A DNA stretch of 64,000 bases, from NCBI RefSeq assembly GCF_014651075.1, contig NZ_BMWE01000009.1, positions 277,742 through 341,741 of the forward strand, written 5' to 3'. The notes under the pieces were generated by a model. The model ran no database searches. It was not told the origin of the DNA and saw only the letters and a list, made by a program, of their open reading frames with translations. Positions 1 through 8,812 of the stretch are shown piece after piece. Position 1 is the stretch's first letter, and the number at the start of each line of letters is the position of its first letter. The stretch comes from Streptomyces djakartensis. GTDB taxonomy: Bacteria; Actinomycetota; Actinomycetes; Streptomycetales; Streptomycetaceae. The position numbers and the translations under genes are program-made.

Positions 1-492
1 ATGGCGCTGGAGCGCAAGGGCTTCCTGCGCCGCGACCCGCACCGCCCGCGCGCGTACGAGGTGCGCGGTTCCGACCAGGCCGCCTCCGTGCAGCCCACGG
101 ACACCGCCGGCAAGCCGGCCGCGTCGTACGTTCCGCTGGTCGGCCGCATCGCCGCCGGTGGCCCGATCCTCGCCGAGGAATCCGTCGAGGACGTCTTTCC
201 TCTGCCCCGCCAGCTCGTCGGCGACGGTGAGCTGTTCGTCCTCAAGGTCGTCGGTGACTCGATGATCGAGGCCGCGATCTGCGACGGCGACTGGGTAACG
301 GTCCGCCGCCAGCCGGTCGCCGAGAACGGCGACATCGTGGCCGCCATGCTCGACGGCGAAGCCACCGTCAAGCGCTTCAAGCGCGAGGACGGCCATGTCT
401 GGCTCCTGCCGCACAACGCGGCCTACGAGCCGATTCCGGGCGACGACGCGACCATCCTCGGCAAGGTGGTGGCCGTGCTGCGCCGCGTCTGA
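1..492 (+). CDS. lexA: LexA repressor, C-terminal part (5' end outside window)
   Basis: LexA represses SOS genes and inactivates itself by cleavage when RecA filaments form on single-stranded DNA. The visible 163 residues hold the tail of the winged-helix DNA-binding domain and the whole S24 peptidase domain. The self-cleavage site is the Ala52-Gly53 bond in GRIAAGGP. The catalytic Ser87 lies in VVGDSMIEA and the catalytic Lys124 in GEATVKRF. Streptomyces LexA is usually about 230-260 residues, so the first helix-turn-helix elements lie left of position 1. The ATG at position 1 is an internal methionine, not the start. It converges on the DinG-like helicase gene, with two hairpins between them. 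Identification is firm from the protease motifs. Confidence 0.96.
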   Translation: MALERKGFLRRDPHRPRAYEVRGSDQAASVQPTDTAGKPAASYVPLVGRIAAGGPILAEESVEDVFPLPRQLVGDGELFVLKVVGDSMIEAAICDGDWVTVRRQPVAENGDIVAAMLDGEATVKRFKREDGHVWLLPHNAAYEPIPGDDATILGKVVAVLRRV

Positions 493-509
493 CAGCACGC
501 GCCGCGTCA

Positions 510-572
510 GGTGGGCCCCTCGGCCCACCCCCCTGACCGGGCCCCGGGACCCCTGCGCCGGTTCCGGGGCCC
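510..572. terminator. Two stem-loops between converging lexA and the helicase gene
   Basis: The first hairpin has a 7-bp stem, 510-516 (GGTGGGC) with 523-529. The second has a perfect 9-bp stem, 539-547 (GGGCCCCGG) with 564-572. There is no T-run on either side, which is common for Streptomyces terminators. Their place between two convergent genes fits bidirectional termination. The remaining intergenic DNA up to 653 shows nothing else. Confidence 0.6.
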
Positions 573-653
573 TGCGCTGTCCGGGCCCGGCACGGGCACG
601 GCCGGTGAGAGAGGGGCCGCCTGCGTCCGACTCGCCGCAGACCACCCCGGGAC

Positions 654-2630
654 TCACTCGGCTTCCGCCTGCCGCGCCATCGCGTCGATCGCCGCCAGCG
701 ACTTCCGCACCTGATTACGGTCCGTCGTGTACCAGAAGTCGGGCAGCGACGCCTGCAGAAAGCTCCCGTACCGGGCGGTCGCCAGACGCTGGTCCAGGAC
801 GGCGACGACACCGCGGTCGCCCGAGGCCCGCACGAGACGGCCGGCGCCCTGGGCCATGAGGAGGGCGGCGTGAGTGGCGGCGACCGCCATGAAGCCGTTG
901 CCGCCCGCCTCCTCCACGGCCTTCTGCCGGGCACTCATCAGAGGATCGTCCGGCCGCGGGAACGGGATCTTGTCCATGACCACCAGCTGGCAGCTCGGTC
1001 CGGGGACGTCCACTCCCTGCCACAGCGACAGTGTGCCGAAGAGGCAGGTCCTGGGATCGGCCGCGAAGTTCTTGATGAGCTCGCCGAGGGTCTCCTCCCC
1101 CTGGAGGAGGATCGGGTACTCCGGGATCCGGGACCGCAGCTCCTCCGCCGCGACCTGGGCACCCCGCATGGAGGAGAACAGGCCCAGGGTGCGCCCGCCC
1201 GCCGCCTGGATCAGCTCCGTGAGTTCGTCGAGCATGTCCGCGCGGTCGCCGTCCCGCGCGGGGCGCGCGAGGTGCCTGGCGACGTAGAGGATGCCTTGCT
1301 TGCGGTAGTCGAACGGCGAGCCGACGTCGATGCCCTTCCACTGCGGGAGGTCGTCGCCCTCGGAGCCCTCGGGGGCGAGCCCGAGGGAGGCTCCGACGCC
1401 GTTGAAGTCGCCGCCCAGTTTCAGCGTCGCGGACGTCAACACCACCGAGCGGTCCGCGAAGAGTTTCTCCCGCAGCAGCCCCGAGACCGACATGGGGGCC
1501 ACGCGAAGGGAAGCCCCGAAGCGGTCATGACGCTCGTACCAGACCACGTCCCATTCGGAGCCGTTCGTGATCCGCTCCGCCACATCGTGCACGTTCTCCA
1601 CGGAGGCCAGGGCCTGCTTGCGGACGGCGTCCTCGTCCTGGACGGACTTGTCGCGGGTCGCGCCGATCGCGGAGATGACCGTACGGCACGCGTCGCGCAG
1701 CGCCATGAGCGCATAGCCGAGGTCCTCGGGGATCTCCTCAAGGCGCCCCGGCAGTGCCAGCTCCATCAGTCGCTCGAAACCCTCGGCCGCGGTCTGGAGC
1801 TGGTCCGCGGCCTTCTCGTTGACGAGTTTCGCGGCACGGCGCACCGCGCGGTTGACCTGGCCGGGAGTGAGCTCGCCGGTGGCGACTCCGGTGACCCGGG
1901 AGACCAGTTCGTGCGCCTCGTCGACGATGAGCACCTCGTGCTGCGGGAGGACCGGGGCGCCCTCGATGGCGTCGATCGCGAGCAGCGCGTGGTTGGTGAC
2001 GACGACGTCGGACAGCTTGGCACGCTCACGGGCCATCTCGGCGAAGCACTCGGCCCCGTAGGCACACTTCGAGGCGCCGAGGCACTCCCTCGACGACACG
2101 GACACCTGGGCCCAGGCCCGGTCCGAGATGCCGGGTGTGAGGTCGTCACGGTCGCCGGTCTCGGTCTCGTCGGCCCAGTCACGCACCCGCAGCAGGTCCT
2201 GGCCCAGTCTGCTGGTGGGGGCGGCTGCCTCGAACTGGTCGAAGAGGCCCTCCTCCTCGTCCTGCGGAACTCCCTCGTGCAGTCTGTGCAGGCACAGGTA
2301 GTTCGACCGGCCCTTCAGCATCGCGAACTCCGGGCGGCGGCGCAGCAGCGGGTGCAGCGACTCGACCGTTCTCGGCAGGTCGCGCTCCACCAGCTGGCGC
2401 TGCAGGGCCAGGGTGGCGGTCGCGACGACCACCCGCTCCCCGTGCGCGAGCGCGGGCACCAGGTAGCCCAGTGACTTGCCGGTTCCGGTGCCGGCCTGGA
2501 CCAGCAGATGGGAGCCGTCGTCGATCGCCTCCGCGACGGCTTCGGCCATGGCCACCTGACCGGGGCGCTCCGTACCGCCGACGGCAGTGACGGCGGCATG
2601 CAGGAGTTCGGGGAGTGAGGGCTTCGTCAT
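654..2630 (-). CDS. dinG: ATP-dependent Fe-S helicase, DinG/XPD type
   Basis: A 658-residue superfamily 2 helicase of the DinG/XPD/Rad3 class, which unwinds DNA 5'-3' and resolves repair or R-loop intermediates. The Walker A motif is GTGTGKS at residues 47-53 and the DEAH box is at 237-240. Cys113 (NYLCLHR), Cys183, Cys189 and Cys195 (CLGASKC, AECF) have the spacing expected for the four ligands of the 4Fe-4S cluster between helicase motifs I and II. No exonuclease domain is present, so it is like E. coli YoaA/DinG rather than the longer Gram-positive DinG. The ATG at 2630 has no Shine-Dalgarno sequence and follows a perfect damage-type promoter by 9 nt, so translation is probably leaderless. 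The symbol is by family; orthology to E. coli dinG is not proven. Confidence 0.93.
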   Translation of the reverse strand: MTKPSLPELLHAAVTAVGGTERPGQVAMAEAVAEAIDDGSHLLVQAGTGTGKSLGYLVPALAHGERVVVATATLALQRQLVERDLPRTVESLHPLLRRRPEFAMLKGRSNYLCLHRLHEGVPQDEEEGLFDQFEAAAPTSRLGQDLLRVRDWADETETGDRDDLTPGISDRAWAQVSVSSRECLGASKCAYGAECFAEMARERAKLSDVVVTNHALLAIDAIEGAPVLPQHEVLIVDEAHELVSRVTGVATGELTPGQVNRAVRRAAKLVNEKAADQLQTAAEGFERLMELALPGRLEEIPEDLGYALMALRDACRTVISAIGATRDKSVQDEDAVRKQALASVENVHDVAERITNGSEWDVVWYERHDRFGASLRVAPMSVSGLLREKLFADRSVVLTSATLKLGGDFNGVGASLGLAPEGSEGDDLPQWKGIDVGSPFDYRKQGILYVARHLARPARDGDRADMLDELTELIQAAGGRTLGLFSSMRGAQVAAEELRSRIPEYPILLQGEETLGELIKNFAADPRTCLFGTLSLWQGVDVPGPSCQLVVMDKIPFPRPDDPLMSARQKAVEEAGGNGFMAVAATHAALLMAQGAGRLVRASGDRGVVAVLDQRLATARYGSFLQASLPDFWYTTDRNQVRKSLAAIDAMARQAEAE

Positions 2631-2639
2631 AGCGCGACC

Positions 2640-2662
2640 ACCCTACGACCCAGCACTGACAA
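2640..2662 (-). promoter_or_regulatory. RecA-NDp/PafBC-type promoter of the DinG-like helicase gene
   Basis: Read on the minus strand, 2662-2654 is TTGTCAGTG, followed by an 8-nt spacer and TAGGGT at 2645-2640. This matches the mycobacterial LexA-independent DNA-damage promoter TTGTCRGTG-N8-TAnnnT at every specified base. The -10 ends 9 nt before the helicase ATG. The rest of the 2631-2837 interval shows no other clear element. Confidence 0.8.
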
Positions 2663-2837
2663 TCGGGTGATCAAGGCGGGGACAGTGGGCGGGATCAAGG
2701 CCTGGGCTCCTCGGAGGTGAGGGGGTACGCGGGACGGCCGAGCGGGGAACCGGGCGGCCTCTCGAGAATCCGTGACGTGAACGGGAACTGCCGCGGCACA
2801 GTCCGCGTTCAATGAGTGACGGGGCGGTGACGCAGGG

Positions 2838-3596
2838 CTACAACAGGTGCCGGAGGGACCGGTCTCGGACCATGAGGGCGGCGCGCTTGGCGGGCAGGTC
2901 GACCTCGCAGGAGAACCTGAAGCCCGCGGTCAGGAAGGCAGCGATGGAGGGGGTGTTGCGAATGTCGGGTTCAGCGATGACCCGGGCGCAGGAGGGGCGC
3001 CGCGCGAGAACGAGATCGGCCACGGCCCTGAGCAGCAGGCCGCCGAGACCACGCCCTCGGTCGGCGACCGCGCCGACGAGAAGGTGCAGCCCCGTGTCGT
3101 GAGGCCGGGCCGGGTAGTGGCGGGCCAGCGGGTCCAGGTCCGCCCGGTAGACCTCCCAGTAGCTCATCGGCGTTCCGTCCAGCACGCCGATGCACGGAAC
3201 ACTGCGTCCGTCGCCGGAGATCTGGGCGCGCATATGGTCCTCCGCCACGTTGGGAGGCCCGGACAGCTCCCAGAACACCTCGGCGGCGGGGTCGTTCATC
3301 CAGCGGCTGACGAGCGGCAGGTCGCGTTCGATCCGAACGGGGACGAGGTGGAAGACGCCCGCGGATGTGTCGATGGGGCCCCAGTCGCCGAGGCGGTCGA
3401 GGAGGGCGTCCTGGGCTTCGGCCCTCTCGTGGCCCGGCTTGCGCGCCCTGTCGCTGCCGGGCTCCTCCTCCGCGACGAAGGCGAGGAGTTCGTCCGGCAG
3501 CCGCAGCTCCATGGTGTCCTCGCCGTGCCCGCCCGCATCGGAGGTGACGGGGACGGCGGAACCGGTACTGGCGGTCGGGTCGGCGGGAGGCACCAA
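2838..3596 (-). CDS. GNAT-family acyltransferase of the siderophore-type cluster
   Basis: A 252-residue protein whose C-terminal two-thirds (about 85-245) looks like the IucB/RhbD-type GNAT N-acyltransferases that modify siderophore precursors. Visible features are the substrate-side segment MSYWEVYRAD and the acetyl-CoA loop region DRGRGLGGLLLRAV, followed by a conserved N-T-P-S-I-A-A-F helix. The first 75 residues are low-complexity and then acidic. The GTG start at 3596 sits behind GAGAGGAG at a good distance. It lies 67 bp downstream of the IucA/IucC gene on the same strand, suggesting co-transcription. The acyl donor and acceptor cannot be read from the sequence. Confidence 0.8.
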   Translation of the reverse strand: MVPPADPTASTGSAVPVTSDAGGHGEDTMELRLPDELLAFVAEEEPGSDRARKPGHERAEAQDALLDRLGDWGPIDTSAGVFHLVPVRIERDLPLVSRWMNDPAAEVFWELSGPPNVAEDHMRAQISGDGRSVPCIGVLDGTPMSYWEVYRADLDPLARHYPARPHDTGLHLLVGAVADRGRGLGGLLLRAVADLVLARRPSCARVIAEPDIRNTPSIAAFLTAGFRFSCEVDLPAKRAALMVRDRSLRHLL

Positions 3597-3663
3597 ACGC
3601 TCCTCTCAGGAAGGGGAGTGGGGCGGATCCTCAGGGGGAGGAAAGGAGACCGGCTGTGAGTGA

Positions 3664-5622
3664 TCAGGGGTGCAGGGGGTTGGCGATGGTGACATAGACG
3701 GACTGGGTGTCGACCGGGCCGACGAGCTCGTCCAGGCCGTGCAGCCGGGTCAGCAGGTTGGCCTTGCAGCGCAGGACGGGTGAGTCGAGCAGGAGGGCGG
3801 GCAGCGGAGTGCGCAGCCTGGCCGGGCCGGAGGCGACGCCACCGAGGAACCGGCGGAAAGCGGCGAGCAGAAGCCGCTCGTCGGCCAGTCGCTGAGAGCC
3901 GAACGCGCCGATGAGGCCGAGCACGTTGTTGACCCCCAGGTAGTAGGCGAACCGCTCATCGGTGACCTCGTCCCGGACGAAGGTGTCGCTCTGCTTCCCG
4001 ACGCCGGGCAACCTGGCGTCGATGTCGGCACGCCGGGACTCGCGGAAGTAGTAGCCCTGGTTGTCGCGGTAGCGCCCGCCCGCGGGCCAGCCGTCGGTAT
4101 CCAGCAGGAGCAGGGTGTTCTGCTGGTGCGCCTCCAGGGCGATGCCGGCCTCACCGTCCAGCCACAGGATGGGACGCACGACGTGCTCGAGGTAGCGCAG
4201 GAACCACTCGACGGCCACGGCTCCGCGGGCCCGCCCGGTCCGGCGGGCGAGTCGGGTGACGACTTCGGCCAGCCGGGAGCGCGGGGCCGGGTCGTATGTC
4301 CCGGGGCGATTCGGAACGGCTCCGGGGCGGACCTGGGAGCAGGGGCGCGGCGAGACGAGCCCGGCGACACAGAGGACTTCGTCCGAGGGGCTGAACGGGT
4401 TGTGGCGGATCACCACGTTCAGTCCGGCCGACGGGGCGCCGTCGGAATCGTCCACGGCGAGCCAGGCCGGGTCGCGCACGATGTCGAAGCCCGGATGGGC
4501 GGCCCGCCACTGCTCGGCGAGTCCGCTGCGGAGCAGGCGGTGGACCTCGACGCCGCGGTGCAGTTCCTTGCGGAGGTTTTCACGACGGGAGTTGGTGATG
4601 CGCAGGGCCAGCGACAGCTTGAGCATCGCGGGGGCGCCGGTCCGGTAGACGGTTCGTACGGAGGAGGTGGGGTGCCAGGGAGTGCCGTGGGTGCCGAGGT
4701 CACGGAGCAGTCCGCTGTTCAGCAGGGCAGCGGTCTTCGGACGGTGCCGGACTTCACGTGCCTGCCAGGGGTGCAGGGGCAGGAGGACGTACCCGTCCGG
4801 CAGCGGCAGACCGGGGCCGGCCAGGCGGGCGGTGAGGCGGGCCGCTGCGACAGGGCGGCCGCGTTCGGTCCAGGCGGAGTCGGTGGCGAGGACGGAGGGG
4901 GCGACAGCCATCCAGTGCAGAGGGAAGGAGCCGCGCAACTCGGGCGAGTACAGGGGTGCTTCGGACTCGGAGAGGCCCTCGCGGCTTTTCGGGGTCGGGT
5001 GCAGGGGGTGGCCGAGGACGAGTGCCTGTTCCGCGGCCAGGAAGAGGTCGGGGTTGTCGACGGGGTGTTCCCGGCGGTGGCGGACGAAGGCGGCGACGCG
5101 GCGGAGGGAGTCGGCGACACCCGCCGGCAGCACGACGTCATCGTCGCAAGCGCCGCCGTGGCCGCAGGCGTCTGTGGAAGCCTCCCTGGAGAGCAGGGCG
5201 GCGACGGTGACGGCGTCCGCCGGAGGGGCGTGATCGGGCGCGTCGGCCAGACGGGGCCGGCCGAAGCGGTGCCAGCCCGTGGGGGACCAGTAGCGGACCG
5301 GCACGAGCAGAGCCGTGCCGCTGGCGGGAAGGGGGATGCGGAGGATGCCGTCGCGGGGCGCGGGCCGGCTGGTCTCGCGGACCCAGCAGCGCAGCAGGTT
5401 CTCCACGGCTGCCGCCTGGGCGGCGGTGTGCGGGTCGGGATGGCCCAGGGGGTCGGCGGTGGGGCTGTGGTCCCACACCCGGTCGAGCCGTGTCCCGACG
5501 GGCCGCGTCCCAGGCCACTGCCGCGGAACCGCCGGGTTCGCCGATGCCGCCACGGCCGGGAAGCCGGTGCGGCTTCGTCCAGGCGTCGCGGTGTGATCGT
5601 CGGGCTCGGGGGTGGCGTTCAA
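3664..5622 (-). CDS. IucA/IucC-family NRPS-independent siderophore synthetase
   Basis: A 652-residue ATP-dependent synthetase of the family that condenses citrate (or a similar carboxylate) with amines or amino alcohols. Family hallmarks are all present: GHPLHPTPKSREG near residue 209 (ATP and carboxylate binding), PLHPWQ near 285 and EAHQQN near 497, followed by a C-terminal FhuF-like region. The TTG start at 5622 follows CGAGGT by 7 nt. It sits between the aminotransferase gene (162 bp upstream) and the acyltransferase gene (67 bp downstream). The pairing with a diaminobutyrate aminotransferase suggests that diaminobutyrate or a derivative is the nucleophile. Which NIS subtype (A, B or C) it is cannot be decided by eye. 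Confidence 0.93.
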   Translation of the reverse strand: MNATPEPDDHTATPGRSRTGFPAVAASANPAVPRQWPGTRPVGTRLDRVWDHSPTADPLGHPDPHTAAQAAAVENLLRCWVRETSRPAPRDGILRIPLPASGTALLVPVRYWSPTGWHRFGRPRLADAPDHAPPADAVTVAALLSREASTDACGHGGACDDDVVLPAGVADSLRRVAAFVRHRREHPVDNPDLFLAAEQALVLGHPLHPTPKSREGLSESEAPLYSPELRGSFPLHWMAVAPSVLATDSAWTERGRPVAAARLTARLAGPGLPLPDGYVLLPLHPWQAREVRHRPKTAALLNSGLLRDLGTHGTPWHPTSSVRTVYRTGAPAMLKLSLALRITNSRRENLRKELHRGVEVHRLLRSGLAEQWRAAHPGFDIVRDPAWLAVDDSDGAPSAGLNVVIRHNPFSPSDEVLCVAGLVSPRPCSQVRPGAVPNRPGTYDPAPRSRLAEVVTRLARRTGRARGAVAVEWFLRYLEHVVRPILWLDGEAGIALEAHQQNTLLLLDTDGWPAGGRYRDNQGYYFRESRRADIDARLPGVGKQSDTFVRDEVTDERFAYYLGVNNVLGLIGAFGSQRLADERLLLAAFRRFLGGVASGPARLRTPLPALLLDSPVLRCKANLLTRLHGLDELVGPVDTQSVYVTIANPLHP

Positions 5623-5784
5623 GACAGGTACCTCGTGGGGTGGTTCCGGGTGGTGCGCGCGGAGCCTGCGGGTCGAGGGGCGCTACTCGGATTGCTCGGT
5701 GGCGCCTGGGTCGCGGTACGGCCGCTCAAGGCGTGGGTGGCCTCTTGTGGTGTCGGGCATCATGACGCTCACGATTGCGGGCGC

Positions 5785-7206
5785 CTACGGCCCATGGCAG
5801 CGAGCCACTTCCACGACGGCATCCGCCAGGCGCTCCAGGACTGCGGCCGCCTGCTCGTCGGTGATCGTCAGGGGCGGCAGCAGCCGTACGACGCTCGTGT
5901 GGCGGCCGCCGAGTCCGACGATGAGGCCCCGTCGCAGGCACTCCCGCCGGACCGCGGCCGCCAGTTCGGACGCGGCGGGCAGAAGCCGGCGCGAGGTGTC
6001 CGGCATCGTCGGCGCCCCCGTGCCGTCCCCGGCCGGGGAATCATCCGAATCCCACTGCTCCGGATTCACCAGCTCCAGCCCGATCATCAGCCCTCTCCCC
6101 CACACCTGACCGACGCACGCGGACTCCCCCGCGAGCCCCTGAAGCCGACTCAGCATCCATGCCCCGAGATCCGCGGCGCGCTCGGCGAGGTCGTTCTCCC
6201 GGACGTGGGCGAGGGTCGCCGTGCCGGCGGCCATGGCGAGCTGGTTGCCCGGGAATGTGCCGGCGTGGCCGCCGGGGTCCCACACGTCGAGGTCGTCGCG
6301 GTACACCACGACCGACAGTGGCAGGCTGCCGCCGATGGCCTTGGAAAGGACCATCACATCGGGGGTCACCTGGCTGTGCTGGACCGCCCAGAAGGCGCCG
6401 GTCCGGCCGACACCGGTCCGGGTCTCGTCGGCGATCAGCGGGACGGACCGGTCGGCGGAGAGCTGCCGCAGGCGCCGCAGCCAGACGTCGGGCTCGGGGG
6501 CCGCGCCGCTGGCGCCCGGGACGGGCTCGACGATCACCGCGGCAGGGAGTGGCACGTCCGGCTCGGTGCCGTCGAGGAGGGAAGCGGCCCAGCGAGCGGG
6601 GAGGTCGGCGCCTGCCTCGTCCGCGACGCCGAACGTACAGCGCCCGTGCGCCTCGAGCGGCGCGTGGGCCCCTTGGTCACCGGCGCCGGTGAACGCGAGG
6701 AGGCCGGTCCGTCCGGTAGCCGCGCGTGCGAGCCGGCAGGCGGTTTCGAGGGCGTCGGTGTCGGCCGGTCCGCAGAACCGTACCCGGGCGCGGTCGGCGA
6801 GTCCGGGAGGCAGGGTGCGGAACAGTTCGGTGACGAAGGCGTCCTTGAGGGGGGTGGCGAGGTCGAGAGCGTTCAGGGGAGCGCCGGAGTCGAGGACCTT
6901 GCGGATGGCTTCGAGGACGACCGGGTGGTTGTGCCCGAGCGCGAGAGTGCCGTCGCCCGAGAGGCAGTCCAGGTAGCGGCGGCCGTCCGCGCCCTCGATG
7001 GTCAGCCCGCGGGCCCGCACCGGCACGATCGGCAGGGCGCGGGCGTACGTGCGGGCCGCGGACTCGCGTGCGGACTGGCGACGGAGGATCCCCTCGTGCG
7101 CGGCGCGGGCGCCGGGTGCCGTGTCGCCGTCGTGGGCAAGGGCGTTCACCGGCATACGCCCAGCGGCCTCCTCGGCAGTGCGTCCCCCGGGGGTCGGTTC
7201 CGCCAC
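5785..7206 (-). CDS. Class III aminotransferase, probable diaminobutyrate-2-oxoglutarate transaminase
   Basis: A 473-residue fold-type I PLP enzyme of the class III group, close in pattern to EctB/Dat/RhbA, which make L-2,4-diaminobutyrate from aspartate semialdehyde and glutamate. The PLP lysine is in LSKAIGGSLPLS, and the cofactor-binding acidic residue is in IADETRTGVGRTG. The N-terminal 40 residues are extra compared with EctB. The GTG start at 7206 follows GGGAGG by 11 nt. No ectA or ectC gene is nearby, while an IucA/IucC synthetase follows directly, so a siderophore role is far likelier than ectoine synthesis. I found no convincing 19-bp iron box in the 284 bp upstream. Confidence 0.87.
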   Translation of the reverse strand: MAEPTPGGRTAEEAAGRMPVNALAHDGDTAPGARAAHEGILRRQSARESAARTYARALPIVPVRARGLTIEGADGRRYLDCLSGDGTLALGHNHPVVLEAIRKVLDSGAPLNALDLATPLKDAFVTELFRTLPPGLADRARVRFCGPADTDALETACRLARAATGRTGLLAFTGAGDQGAHAPLEAHGRCTFGVADEAGADLPARWAASLLDGTEPDVPLPAAVIVEPVPGASGAAPEPDVWLRRLRQLSADRSVPLIADETRTGVGRTGAFWAVQHSQVTPDVMVLSKAIGGSLPLSVVVYRDDLDVWDPGGHAGTFPGNQLAMAAGTATLAHVRENDLAERAADLGAWMLSRLQGLAGESACVGQVWGRGLMIGLELVNPEQWDSDDSPAGDGTGAPTMPDTSRRLLPAASELAAAVRRECLRRGLIVGLGGRHTSVVRLLPPLTITDEQAAAVLERLADAVVEVARCHGP

Positions 7207-7490
7207 GACTTCTCTGACCTCCCACTGGGCACGGGCACAGAGGACCGCCCGCGGACAGCAGGCCCCTCACCGCTACCAACCCCGGGCCGCCCGCCGGGTT
7301 ACGGGTTGCCTCAAGATCCTTGCCGTGACGGAACTGTTGCGGTCTCGTCGGGCCTCCCCCACAGCCACTGCATAGTGTGTGGTGCCGTTCCCGGGCGGTG
7401 CGGTCGGCCTGAAGTGCCCGTGAGTCAGCGGAAGGTGCGACCGCGACGCCGGTCCGTTCACGTTCGTTCCACATCTGGGGGAGTCAGATC

Positions 7491-8714
7491 ATGCGATCCA
7501 TACGGCCGTCGTCCGCCATCAGCCGCGTGGGGAGGGCGCGCCGCAGGAACTTCCCCGTCCTGGCCGCCGTGGCTCTCGCCTCGGCGCTCGCGCTGACCGC
7601 CACCGCCTGCGAGCCGGGCGACGCCGCGGCGGGTGGTGAGGCCTCCGCGTCCTCGAGCACCTCCGACGGCAAGCTGAGGATCCCGGACGACATCCGCGAC
7701 CGGCTTCGCGAGCACGGCATCGACGTCGACAAGTGGAGGAACGGCGCCTGGAAGAACTGGGACCGGGACGACTGGCTGCGCGAGGCCAACGAGTACATCA
7801 ACCCGATCATCGAGGGGCTCTGGAACCCGGACCGCATGAGGGAGGCCGAGGAGCCCGGCCAGAGCGTCGTCGACGACAGCGACCTCTCCGGTGACCAGGG
7901 CGTGACCGATCCCACACCCGAGCCGGTCGACGCGCGGGCGGTGCCGCCGTCGTACCACGCCAGCGTTCCCACGGCCGGGAAGGTCTTCTTCGACTCGCCC
8001 AAGGGTTCGGCCGTCTGCTCTGCGACCGTGGTGAAGGACCCGGCTCACCCGGGCAAGTCCAACCTGGTCTGGACGGCGGGCCACTGCGTGCACGCGGGGA
8101 AGAAGGGCGGCTGGTACCGCAACATCGCGTTCGTTCCGTCGTACAACGACGACGGCAGGCCGGTCGCCGAACTGGAGAACGCCACCCGGGAGGACGTCGC
8201 TCCGTACGGTGTCTGGTGGGGTGACTGGGCGCAGACGTCGGACCAGTGGATCGAACAGGGCGGTTCGACGGGCGGGGACGGCGCGCCGTACGACTTCGCG
8301 GTCATCCACGTGACGCCGGAGAAGGGCAGCGGCGGCAGGTCGCTGGAGGAGACGGTCGGGTCGGCGCTGCCGGTCGAGTTCAACGCTCCCGCCGTACCGA
8401 AGGTGAAGAGCCTGACCGCGATCGGTTACCCGGCCGCGCCGCCGTACGACGGGCAGAAGCTGTACCGGTGCCAGGACCGGCCGGTCCGGCTGTCGCTGGC
8501 CGCGTCGGAGCCGACGATGTACCGCATCGGCTGCACCATGACCGGCGGTTCCTCCGGCGGCGGCTGGGTCACGGCCGGCTCGGACGGCCGGCCGGCGCTG
8601 GTGTCCAACACGTCGATCGGCCCGGTGAAGTCGGGCTGGCTGGCCGGGCCGCGGCTGGGCGACGTGGCCGAGGGCGTCTACGACTCGGTCAGCGAGAAGT
8701 TCACGGGGCGCTGA
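7491..8714 (+). CDS. Secreted trypsin-like serine protease, probable lipoprotein
   Basis: A 407-residue S1-type protease. The N-terminus has twin arginines in a basic stretch, a hydrophobic core (about 22-39) and a lipobox-like LTATAC, so it is probably lipid-anchored outside the membrane. About 120 residues of linker precede the catalytic domain. The triad is visible: His near 198 in TAGHC, Asp near 267 in YDFAVIHV, and Ser near 353 in GGSSGGGW. A strong GGGGGAG ribosome site lies 7 nt before the ATG. It stands alone on the plus strand and converges on hflX. The substrate is unknown. Confidence 0.88.
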   Translation: MRSIRPSSAISRVGRARRRNFPVLAAVALASALALTATACEPGDAAAGGEASASSSTSDGKLRIPDDIRDRLREHGIDVDKWRNGAWKNWDRDDWLREANEYINPIIEGLWNPDRMREAEEPGQSVVDDSDLSGDQGVTDPTPEPVDARAVPPSYHASVPTAGKVFFDSPKGSAVCSATVVKDPAHPGKSNLVWTAGHCVHAGKKGGWYRNIAFVPSYNDDGRPVAELENATREDVAPYGVWWGDWAQTSDQWIEQGGSTGGDGAPYDFAVIHVTPEKGSGGRSLEETVGSALPVEFNAPAVPKVKSLTAIGYPAAPPYDGQKLYRCQDRPVRLSLAASEPTMYRIGCTMTGGSSGGGWVTAGSDGRPALVSNTSIGPVKSGWLAGPRLGDVAEGVYDSVSEKFTGR

Positions 8715-8765
8715 GGTCCCCTTGACGCACTTGGCGCCCAGTCCCGAGTGCTGCGCATGAAGCTC

Positions 8766-8800
8766 GAGGCCCGCCCCGATCAAATCGAAGGGCGGGCCTC
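8766..8800. terminator. Bidirectional terminator between the protease gene and hflX
   Basis: A perfect 11-bp stem, GAGGCCCGCCC at 8766-8776 with its complement at 8790-8800, has a 13-nt loop. It lies between two convergent genes. A short TT follows on the plus side. Confidence 0.75.
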
Positions 8801-8812
8801 TTCAGCGTCCGG

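Noticed and set aside
7207..7490. Iron-regulator box upstream of the diaminobutyrate aminotransferase
   Set aside because: I looked for a TTAGGTTAGGCTAACCTAA-like palindrome and found none; only random short AT-poor matches.
4126..7596. Long plus-strand open frame opposite the siderophore cluster
   Set aside because: Spans three real minus-strand genes and their gaps; Gly/Arg-rich composition without domains.
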